The position numbers and the translations under genes were made by a program. The notes under the pieces were generated by a model. The model ran no database searches, was not told the origin of the DNA, and was given only the letters and a program-made list of their open reading frames with translations. This document shows, piece after piece, positions 6,205 to 11,355 of a DNA stretch of 11,355 bases. The stretch covers positions 1 through 11,355 of the forward strand of contig JBKQNY010000198.1 of NCBI GenBank assembly GCA_052145775.1, written 5' to 3'. The stretch's first letter is position 1. Each line of letters starts with the position of its first letter. Source of the DNA: CAVYPR01 sp052145775 (lineage in GTDB: Bacteria; Actinomycetota; Acidimicrobiia; Acidimicrobiales; RAAP-2).

Positions 6205-6834
6205 TCACAGACGGCGCAGGACGGTGACGACCTTGCCGTAGACGGTGACCTCGGCGGGGTCGAACTCCATGGGGGAGTAGTCGGGGTTCGCCGGGGAGAG
6301 CACCACCTTGCCGCGACGCAGGCCGAAGGTCTTGACGGTGGCCTCACCGTCGGGGATGCCGGCGACGACCACGTCGCCCGCCTCGGCGTCGGGCTGCTGG
6401 CGGACGACCACGAAGTCGCCGTCGAAGATGCCGGCGCCGACCATCGAGTCGCCCCGGACCCGGAGCATGAAGGTCGACCCGGTGCCGGTGAACCGCTCGG
6501 GCAGGGAGAGGACCTCCTCCACGTTCTCCTGGGCCAGCACCCCGGTGCCGGCGGCCACCTCGCCCACCAGCGGGACGTGGCGCACCGGGCCGGCGGCCAT
6601 GGCCACCTTGGACGAGGGGTCGTAGCGCACCTGGATGGCCCGGGGCTTGGTCGGGTCGCGCTGGAGGTAGCCCTCGCGCTGGAGGACGGCGAGGTGGGTG
6701 TGGACGGTGGCCGACGAGGCCAGGCCCACCGCCTCGCCGATCTCGCGGACCGAGGGCGGGTAGCCGCGGTCGCGCAGGCACTGGGCGATGTACTCGAGGA
6801 TCTCCAGCCGCTTGCCGGTCAGCGCCTCTGCCAT
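6205..6834 (-). CDS. lexA: SOS repressor LexA
   Basis: This 209-residue protein has the usual LexA build. The N-terminal winged helix (about 1-70) has the recognition helix region PPSVREIGEAVGLASSATVH (26-45). The S24-type peptidase domain follows. The self-cleavage bond is Ala95-Gly96 (in GEVAAGTG), the catalytic serine is Ser130 (in RVRGDSMVGAGI) and the catalytic lysine is Lys168 (in EATVKTF). LexA represses DNA-damage genes and cuts itself when RecA filaments form. ATG at 6834 has AGGGAGGG eight bases upstream. It is divergent from the LysM gene and should regulate both itself and that gene through the four boxes between them. The gene appears complete and functional. Confidence 0.98.
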   Translation of the reverse strand: MAEALTGKRLEILEYIAQCLRDRGYPPSVREIGEAVGLASSATVHTHLAVLQREGYLQRDPTKPRAIQVRYDPSSKVAMAAGPVRHVPLVGEVAAGTGVLAQENVEEVLSLPERFTGTGSTFMLRVRGDSMVGAGIFDGDFVVVRQQPDAEAGDVVVAGIPDGEATVKTFGLRRGKVVLSPANPDYSPMEFDPAEVTVYGKVVTVLRRL

Positions 6835-6868
6835 CGTAGGAACCCTCCCTCTCCGCCACCACGTGGGG

Positions 6869-6882
6869 CGAACACCCGTTTG
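6869..6882. promoter_or_regulatory. LexA box, lexA-proximal (one mismatch)
   Basis: CGAACACCCGTTTG matches CGAAC-N4-GTTCG with one mismatch in the right arm. It lies immediately downstream of the predicted lexA transcription start, where bound LexA would block its own transcription. Confidence 0.7.
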
Positions 6883-6889
6883 CTAGGCG

Positions 6890-6918
6890 ACGATACCCGG
6901 TCCGCTCCGAGAAGGCAA
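6890..6918 (-). promoter_or_regulatory. Predicted lexA promoter
   Basis: On the minus strand, TTGCCT (6918-6913) and TATCGT (6895-6890) are 17 bases apart, each matching four of six bases of the sigma-70 consensus. Transcription would start near 6883. The -35 overlaps the LexA box at 6916-6929, and the box at 6869-6882 begins at about +2. Confidence 0.5.
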
Positions 6919-6929
6919 ACATCTGTTCG
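6916..6929. promoter_or_regulatory. LexA box at the lexA -35 region (one mismatch)
   Basis: CAAACATCTGTTCG matches CGAAC-N4-GTTCG with one mismatch in the left arm. It overlaps the predicted -35 of lexA by three bases and lies ten bases upstream of the -35 of the LysM gene promoter, so it could serve either promoter. Confidence 0.7.
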
Positions 6930-6938
6930 AAATTCTTC

Positions 6939-6967
6939 TTGACACGAACATTCGTTCGTGCTCCAAT
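6939..6967 (+). promoter_or_regulatory. SOS-controlled promoter of the LysM gene
   Basis: A perfect -35 hexamer TTGACA (6939-6944) is followed after exactly 17 bases by TCCAAT (6962-6967), which matches four of six bases of TATAAT. The perfect LexA box 6945-6958 fills the spacer, so bound LexA would exclude RNA polymerase. Transcription would start near 6974, which is the A of an ATG. Confidence 0.75.
6945..6958. promoter_or_regulatory. Perfect LexA box inside the LysM promoter spacer
   Basis: CGAACATTCGTTCG is an exact match to the Gram-positive/actinobacterial SOS box CGAAC-N4-GTTCG. The symmetry extends to CACGAAC...GTTCGTG (6943-6960). It begins at the base after the -35 hexamer. Confidence 0.93.
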
Positions 6968-6973
6968 GAAGGC

Positions 6974-7045
6974 ATGCCGAACAGACGTTCGTCCCTCGAA
7001 GACCCGTCCCCGGCCCTGCGCCGGGCCGATCAGGGGGTGCGCTGA
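6974..7045 (+). CDS. Possible 23-codon leaderless upstream ORF of the LysM gene
   Basis: An ATG at the predicted transcription start opens a frame of 23 codons beginning MPNRRSSLED and ending in TGA at 7043-7045. The last A is also the first base of the LysM gene's ATG (TGATG). Its codons 2-6 coincide with a perfect LexA box. The peptide has no recognisable domain. A GAAGG sequence lies one base before the ATG, too close to act as a ribosome binding site, so translation would be leaderless. It may couple translation to the LysM gene, or may be only an accident of the operator sequence. Confidence 0.35.
   Translation: MPNRRSSLEDPSPALRRADQGVR
6978..6991. promoter_or_regulatory. Perfect LexA box just downstream of the LysM transcription start
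   Basis: CGAACAGACGTTCG exactly matches CGAAC-N4-GTTCG. It begins about five bases after the predicted transcription start, so LexA here would add a roadblock to the promoter-spacer site. Confidence 0.92.
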
Positions 7046-7542
7046 TGGCCATCGCCGCGGTTCACGACATCGGCGTCGACGGCGCCGAGCCCCTCGGCGA
7101 TCCGGTCGAACTTCCCTGGCCGCGGCCGGAGCTGCGGCTGGTGATCTTCAACGGTGACCCGGCCCGGCGGCAGGCCTCGGAGCTCCCTCCCGGGCGCTCC
7201 CCGGCCGTCCGGGTCGCCACCGACGTGTCGGTGCGCCGCCATCGCAGGACCCTGCGCAGGACTCGCCAGCGCCGGGCGGCGGCCGCCCTGGCGGCGGTGG
7301 GTGCCGTCGCCCTCCTCTCGCTGCCGCTCGCGTCCCTGGCCGGCCGCCCCCTGGCCGTCCACCCGGCCGCCTCCTCGGGGGCTCCCGACGCGGTGAGCTA
7401 CGTCGTCCAGCCGGGCGACACCCTGTGGTCGATCGTCACCCGTTTCGACCGTGGTGGGGACCCCCGGGCCCTGGTCGCGCAGCTGGCTGCCCAGACCGGC
7501 TCCGAGGCGGTCTACCCCGGCGAACGGCTGCGCCTCCCCTAA
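7045..7542 (+). CDS. SOS-linked single-pass LysM protein (ChiZ/YneA-type division regulator)
   Basis: This 165-residue protein has a low-complexity cytoplasmic region. It ends in an arginine-rich stretch (64-77, ten Arg in 14 residues), followed by one membrane helix (about 78-100), a short linker and a C-terminal LysM domain (about 118-164, YVVQPGDTLWSIVTRF at 119-134). LysM binds peptidoglycan, so the tail would sit in the wall. Length, topology, divergence from lexA and an nrdR gene downstream match mycobacterial ChiZ (Rv2719c). Bacillus YneA, encoded divergently from lexA, is an analogous SOS division inhibitor. Halting division during DNA damage is the likely role; hydrolase activity is not evident here. 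The ATG at 7045 has AGGGGG seven bases upstream and overlaps the stop of a short upstream frame. Two perfect LexA boxes control its promoter. Confidence 0.85.
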   Translation: MAIAAVHDIGVDGAEPLGDPVELPWPRPELRLVIFNGDPARRQASELPPGRSPAVRVATDVSVRRHRRTLRRTRQRRAAAALAAVGAVALLSLPLASLAGRPLAVHPAASSGAPDAVSYVVQPGDTLWSIVTRFDRGGDPRALVAQLAAQTGSEAVYPGERLRLP

Positions 7543-7577
7543 GCCCGGCGCCCAGCGGTGGCCGACGGCGGGAGGGC

Positions 7578-7583
7578 TAACGT
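7578..7583 (+). promoter_or_regulatory. Leaderless -10 element before nrdR (TAACGT)
   Basis: TAACGT fits TANNNT and ends seven bases before the GTG at 7591. It supports that start and suggests that nrdR has its own leaderless promoter besides any read-through from the LysM gene. Confidence 0.45.
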
Positions 7584-7590
7584 CGGCGGT

Positions 7591-8061
7591 GTGCGGTGCC
7601 CGTGGTGCTCGGCTGACGACGACCGGGTGGTGGACTCCCGGCTGGCCGAGGAGGGCGTGGCCATCCGGCGCCGGCGGGAGTGCCTGGGGTGCGGCCGCCG
7701 GTTCACCACCTTCGAACGGGTGGAGGAGCAGCCGCTGTGGGTGGTGAAGCGATCGGGTCAGCGCGAGCCGTTCGACCGGGCGAAGCTCATCGCCGGGGTG
7801 CGGGCGGCCTGCAAGAACCGGCCGGTGAGCGACGAGGCCCTTCAGGACCTGGCTCAGCTCGTGGAGGAGACCCTGCGGGTCGTCTCGAGCGAGCCCACCA
7901 GCCAACAGGTGGGCGTGGCCGTGCTCGAGCAGCTGAAGGCGCTCGACGACGTCGCCTACCTCCGCTTCGCCAGCGTCTACAAGGGCTTCGAGGACGTGGG
8001 CGACTTCCAGCGGGAGGTCGGGCTGCTCACCAAGACCACCGAGCCGAAGCGCCGCGGTTGA
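7591..8061 (+). CDS. nrdR: Ribonucleotide reductase regulator NrdR
   Basis: This 156-residue protein, close to the usual family length, opens with the zinc ribbon Cys3-x2-Cys6 (RCPWC) and Cys31-x2-Cys34 (ECLGCGRRFTTFERVE). An ATP-cone domain follows (about 47-137), with VVKRSGQREPFDRAKL at 51-66. NrdR represses ribonucleotide reductase genes when dATP is high. GTG at 7591 puts CPxC at the family's normal position. An upstream in-frame GTG at 7558 would add 11 poorly conserved residues, and a leaderless -10 element fits 7591. It follows the LysM gene by 48 bases. No ribonucleotide reductase gene is in the window, and I saw no clear NrdR box pair. Confidence 0.96.
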   Translation: MRCPWCSADDDRVVDSRLAEEGVAIRRRRECLGCGRRFTTFERVEEQPLWVVKRSGQREPFDRAKLIAGVRAACKNRPVSDEALQDLAQLVEETLRVVSSEPTSQQVGVAVLEQLKALDDVAYLRFASVYKGFEDVGDFQREVGLLTKTTEPKRRG

Positions 8062-8097
8062 GACCGGGCCCGACGGGAGTGCTCGGAGCCATGGACC

Positions 8098-8808
8098 GTG
8101 GCTGAGCTCGTGAGCGACGTGCCCGACGTCGTCCTCGCCGTCTACGCCCACCCCGACGACGCCGACGTGGCCGGTGCCGGGACGCTGGCGCGCTGGGCCG
8201 CCGCCGGGTGCCAGGTACACCTGCTCGTACTGACCGACGGGGGCAAGGGCACGGCGGACCCGAAGGTGAAGCCGGCCGAGCTGGCTCGCCGCCGCGCCGC
8301 CGAGCTCGACGAGGCGGCGGCCGTGGTGGGGCTCGCCTCGCACACCGTGCTCGGGGGGACCGACGGGGAGCTGGACGACCGCGACGGCCTCTGCGGCGAG
8401 CTGGTGGGATGGGTGCGTCGGGTCCGGCCCTCGGTAGTGCTCGGCCACGACCCGACGGCCGTCTTCTTCGGCCAGGAGTACTTCAACCACCGGGACCACC
8501 GCACCGCGGGCTGGGTTCTGCTCGACGCCCTGGCCCCGGCGGCCGCCCTGCCGCACTACTTCCCCGAGCAGGGGCCGCTCCACCAGGTGACAACGGTGTA
8601 CCTGTCGGGCACGCTCGAGCCCGACGTGTGGGTGGACATCTCGGCGTCGATAGAGGCCAAGGTGGCGGCGGTGGAGTGCCACCGGAGCCAGTTCGCCGGC
8701 GAGGCCGGCTGGGTCGGCGACGTGGTGCGCCGCCGGGCAGAGGAGGAGGGGCGGCGGGCCGGCGTCCCGTTCGCCGAGGGGTTCCGCCGGCTCAGGCTCG
8801 GTGGCTGA
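8098..8808 (+). CDS. PIG-L/LmbE-family zinc deacetylase
   Basis: This 236-residue protein has the family's metal motif AHPDD (17-21). His18 and Asp21 are probable zinc ligands, Asp20 the probable catalytic base, and NHRDHR (130-135) would supply His134 as the third ligand, with His131 nearby. TDGGKG (46-51) and RRRAAELDEAAAVVG (64-78) are also typical. Members remove acetyl groups from N-acetylglucosaminyl substrates, or cleave amides of mycothiol and its conjugates. The sequence alone does not tell which. GTG at 8098 has GGAG nine bases upstream. It lies 36 bases after nrdR and overlaps the dinB start by 8 bases, so the three are probably co-transcribed. A detoxification role beside DNA repair is attractive but unproven. 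Confidence 0.88.
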   Translation: MAELVSDVPDVVLAVYAHPDDADVAGAGTLARWAAAGCQVHLLVLTDGGKGTADPKVKPAELARRRAAELDEAAAVVGLASHTVLGGTDGELDDRDGLCGELVGWVRRVRPSVVLGHDPTAVFFGQEYFNHRDHRTAGWVLLDALAPAAALPHYFPEQGPLHQVTTVYLSGTLEPDVWVDISASIEAKVAAVECHRSQFAGEAGWVGDVVRRRAEEEGRRAGVPFAEGFRRLRLGG

Positions 8809-10153
8809 GGGGACGGTCGGGCCCGCGGGGGCCGGCGACCTGGTGCCGGCCATCCTCCACGTCGACATGGACGCCTTCTTCGCCGCGGTGGAGGTCCTTG
8901 ACGACCCCTCCCTCGCCGGCCGCCCGGTGATCGTGGGGGGTAGCGGGGCGCGGGGGGTCGTGGCTTCGTGCACCTACGAGGCCCGGGCCTTCGGCATCCG
9001 CTCGGCCATGCCCTCGGTGCGGGCACGCCAGCTCTGTCCCGACGCCGTCTTCGTCGACGGCCACTACTCCCGCTACGCCGAGGTGAGCGGACAGCTACGC
9101 GAGATCCTCACCTCGACCTCGCCGCTGGTGGAGCCGATCGGGCTCGACGAGGCCTTCCTCGACGTGACCGGGGCCCGCCGGCTTCTCGGCCCGCCCGAGG
9201 TCATCGCCCACCTCGTGCGCGACCGGGTGCGCGACGAGATGACACTCGACTGCTCGGTGGGGGTGGGCCGCTCGAAGCTGGTGGCCAAGCTGGCTTCACG
9301 GGCGGCCAAGCCGGTGGCGACCCGCGCCGGCAAGCGGGCCGGCCGGGGGGTGGTGGTCGTCTGGCCGGCCGACGAGCTGGCCTTCCTCCACCCCCTGCCG
9401 GTGGAGGCGCTCTGGGGTGTGGGGCCCGCCACGGCCAAGCGGCTCCACGAGCTCGGGGCCCGCACCGTCGGCCAGCTGGCCGCCCTCCCGACCGAGGCGG
9501 TGGTGCGCCGGCTCGGCCGCGCCCAGGGGACCCACCTGGCGGCGCTGGCCCGGGCGCACGACCCCGACCCGGTGGTCGCCGACCGGGCGGCCAAGTCGGT
9601 CGGCCATGAGGAGACCTTCCGTCACGACGTCTTGGACCCCGCCGTCCTGCGCGGACACGTGCTGCGGATGTCCGAGTCGGTCACCGTCGCCCTCCGCTCG
9701 AGCTCCATGGCGGCCCGCACGGTCACCGTCAAGGTGAAGTACGCCGACTTCTCGATGGTGTCGCGCTCGCACACCCTCCCGGTGGCCATCGACGCGGCGG
9801 CCGCCGTTTCGGCCGTGGCCGAGGCGCTCGTGGCCGTGATCGACCCGGGTCCGGGGGTGCGGCTGCTCGGGGTGAGCGTCTCGGGGCTCGAGCCGCCCGC
9901 CGCCGCCCGGCAGCTGGCCTTCGCCCTCGACCCGGTGGCCGCAAGCGACGCCGACGCGACACACGACGCCGGCCACGGGGCCCTCCGCCTGCAGGCCGAC
10001 TGGGGCGAGGTCACGGCGGCCGTCGACGCCATCCGGGCCAGGTTCGGGCGCGAGTCGGTGGGCACGGCCTCGATGGTGGGTGCCGAGGGGATCGTGGTGC
10101 CGGCCCGGCGGGACGCCCCTTGGGGGCCGGGGGAGGACGACCCCTCGCGCTGA
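8801..10153 (+). CDS. dinB: DNA polymerase IV (Y-family translesion polymerase)
   Basis: This 450-residue protein carries the Y-family signature. HVDMDAFFAAVE (20-31) has metal-binding Asp22 and steric gate Phe27, YEAR (59-62) contacts the nucleotide, and GLDEAFLDVTG (114-124) has catalytic Asp116 and Glu117. GVGRSKLVAKLASRAAKP (154-171), a helix-hairpin-helix (about 199-240) and the little finger domain (about 268-365) follow. RQLAFALDP (370-378) sits where the beta-clamp peptide (QLxLF) normally lies, in degenerate form. It copies past damaged bases. GTG at 8801 overlaps the deacetylase stop by 8 bases; GTG at 8843 (MPAILHVDMD) would also fit the family. No LexA box lies directly upstream, so SOS control would need read-through from the LysM promoter. 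A C-terminal tail (about 425-450) shows no motif. Confidence 0.95.
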   Translation: MAEGTVGPAGAGDLVPAILHVDMDAFFAAVEVLDDPSLAGRPVIVGGSGARGVVASCTYEARAFGIRSAMPSVRARQLCPDAVFVDGHYSRYAEVSGQLREILTSTSPLVEPIGLDEAFLDVTGARRLLGPPEVIAHLVRDRVRDEMTLDCSVGVGRSKLVAKLASRAAKPVATRAGKRAGRGVVVVWPADELAFLHPLPVEALWGVGPATAKRLHELGARTVGQLAALPTEAVVRRLGRAQGTHLAALARAHDPDPVVADRAAKSVGHEETFRHDVLDPAVLRGHVLRMSESVTVALRSSSMAARTVTVKVKYADFSMVSRSHTLPVAIDAAAAVSAVAEALVAVIDPGPGVRLLGVSVSGLEPPAAARQLAFALDPVAASDADATHDAGHGALRLQADWGEVTAAVDAIRARFGRESVGTASMVGAEGIVVPARRDAPWGPGEDDPSR

Positions 10154-10168
10154 CGAGCCGGCGGCGGG

Positions 10169-11311
10169 TCAGTGCGAACCCGCCCACCACCGCACCCAGC
10201 GGCCGTGGGGGTGCATGTTGGCCAGCCGCTCTGCCCACCGGCGGGGACCGTCGAGCTCGACGAGGACCACGGCCGTGGCCGCCCCGTCCCCGTGGCCGGC
10301 GGGTGCGGGGGGCACCTCGAGGCCGGGGACTTCGTAGGGCTGCTCGGCGTAGAGCCAGCTGACCGGCCGCTGCCGGGCCAGCTCGGCCACCGCGGCGTCC
10401 AGCCGGTGTTGGTCGTCCTCCGGCAGGTAGGCGGCGACCCAGGTGTGCACGAGGCACAGGCGGCTGGACGGGGGCGCGTCGGCGGCCGCCGCGCCCAGGT
10501 GGTCGACCATGTCGCCCGGGCGCACCCTGGGGCGGTCGGAGGTGGCCAGGGCCACCTCGATGGCCCGGGCCGCCCGCTCGAAGCGGTCCGGGTGGTCGGG
10601 CCACTGGCAGGCCAGCAGCCAGCGCGCCCGGTCGGGGTCGTCGAGGTCGACCGGCGAGCGGTCGAGGCCCGAGCGGTGGACGACCGGCGGCATGCGACCG
10701 ACGGGGGGTTCGCCGTGGCGCACCTCGGCCTCCAAGAGGACGGGGGAGCCCACCGCCCCGGCCCGGACGGCCGCGCCGTTCGCACCGTCCGTGCCGGGGC
10801 GGTGGTAGGCGTAGGCGTAGCGGTCGTAGAGGAGGTTCAGCCCGGCGGCCGAGCCCAGGTCGAGGACCGACAGCGGCTCGCCCGCTCGCCGGGCCGTCTC
10901 GGCCAGGGCCGGGACGAGCCCGGTGCACCGGCCGACCTCGTTGGTCTGGGTGGCGCGGGTTGCCAGCAGCTCGGCTAGCCGGTCGGCGTGGCGTGCGCAG
11001 AAGCGGGCGAACGCCGCGTACGGGTCACCGGTCGCCGGCACGTGCCGACTGCCGTGCCAGCCGGCGACGGTCGGGTAGTGGGCGGCCAGCGGGTCGTCGG
11101 TCCCGGCCAGCAGGAGGTCGTGCACGGCGGCCAGAAGGATGAGCGGGCGGCGCTGGGCGGGCGGGGCCCGACCCACCAGGGCCAGGATTTCGGGGTCGTC
11201 GGCCACCCCTTGGGAGAGACGCTGGTAGAGAGGGGCGCCGTCGCGCTCGCAGTAGGTGGCGAAGAGGGCGAACTGCGCGCCGAGGTCGGGGACCGACGGT
11301 TCGTCTTCCAC
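10169..11311 (-). CDS. DUF2332 family protein with SAM-dependent methyltransferase-like motif
   Basis: This protein of 380 residues matches the DUF2332 family as I know it. The characteristic TQTNEVGRC (121-129) is followed by VLDLGSAAGLNLLYDRY (149-165), a glycine-rich loop like motif I of Rossmann-fold methyltransferases. Later stretches LLACQWPDHPDRFERA (about 230-245) and VHTWVAAYLP (about 291-300) are also family-like. No experimentally known function comes to mind; a methyltransferase-like role is inference. GTG at 11311 is the only start codon in this frame before the window edge. The frame stays open upstream to the edge, so a start outside the window cannot be excluded. It converges on dinB with 15 bases between and no obvious terminator. 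Confidence 0.8.
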   Translation of the reverse strand: MEDEPSVPDLGAQFALFATYCERDGAPLYQRLSQGVADDPEILALVGRAPPAQRRPLILLAAVHDLLLAGTDDPLAAHYPTVAGWHGSRHVPATGDPYAAFARFCARHADRLAELLATRATQTNEVGRCTGLVPALAETARRAGEPLSVLDLGSAAGLNLLYDRYAYAYHRPGTDGANGAAVRAGAVGSPVLLEAEVRHGEPPVGRMPPVVHRSGLDRSPVDLDDPDRARWLLACQWPDHPDRFERAARAIEVALATSDRPRVRPGDMVDHLGAAAADAPPSSRLCLVHTWVAAYLPEDDQHRLDAAVAELARQRPVSWLYAEQPYEVPGLEVPPAPAGHGDGAATAVVLVELDGPRRWAERLANMHPHGRWVRWWAGSH

Positions 11312-11355
11312 CGCCGAGCGGTCGTCCGGCCTAGGGGGCCGGGTTGCGCCGGGAG

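Noticed and set aside
6819..7052. Minus-strand 77-codon frame across the lexA/LysM intergenic region
   Set aside because: It runs through the LexA boxes and the lexA ribosome binding site, has no plausible start signal and shows no domain.
7030..8973. Minus-strand open frame of 647 codons opposite the LysM gene, nrdR, the deacetylase gene and dinB start
   Set aside because: It spans four recognisable genes on the other strand and has low-complexity, motif-free sequence.
9622..10928. Minus-strand frames overlapping dinB and the DUF2332 gene in other frames
   Set aside because: Pro/Arg/Ser-rich compositions without motifs; both real genes on this stretch are well supported.

Overview
The window is very GC-rich, with G or C at most third codon positions, and densely coding. 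GTG starts, TANNNT-type leaderless promoters, a CGAAC-N4-GTTCG SOS box and a lexA / LysM gene / nrdR neighbourhood all point to an actinobacterium (Actinomycetota). A deep branch such as Acidimicrobiia is plausible, but I cannot prove it from the sequence. No tRNA, rRNA, CRISPR array, insertion sequence or attachment site is visible, and there is no gene-free stretch longer than about 160 bases.

Region 1 (1-3815, minus strand) is a set of five co-directional genes. In transcription order they are: a cytosolic-looking diiron ferritin-like protein (3815-3012); two related exported or membrane-anchored ferritin-like proteins (2887-2027 and 2030-1233, joined by a GTGA overlap); a secreted single-domain cupredoxin (1184-795); and a polytopic membrane protein cut by the window edge (742-1). 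Divergent from these, on the plus strand, are an ECF sigma factor (3898-4488) and its RskA-type zinc anti-sigma factor (4485-5285), which overlap by ATGA. I read this as a candidate envelope metal/redox module that may answer to the divergent sigma/anti-sigma pair. That regulation is inference; no sigma-specific promoter was recognised.

Region 2 (5338-6177) is a single gene for a 279-residue protein with two EthD-like halves. It is probably read from a leaderless transcript and converges on lexA.

Region 3 (6205-10153) is a DNA-damage block. lexA (minus strand) is divergent from a gene for a single-pass LysM protein that matches the mycobacterial ChiZ/Rv2719c type in position, length and layout. 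The 210-base divergent region holds four LexA-type boxes, two perfect and two with one mismatch, arranged nearly symmetrically around two sigma-70-like promoters. A 23-codon reading frame starts at the predicted transcription start of the LysM promoter and ends in TGATG on the LysM start codon. Downstream on the plus strand follow nrdR, a PIG-L/LmbE-type deacetylase gene and dinB (DNA polymerase IV); the last two overlap by 8 bases.

Region 4 (10169-11311, minus strand) is a DUF2332-family gene convergent with dinB.
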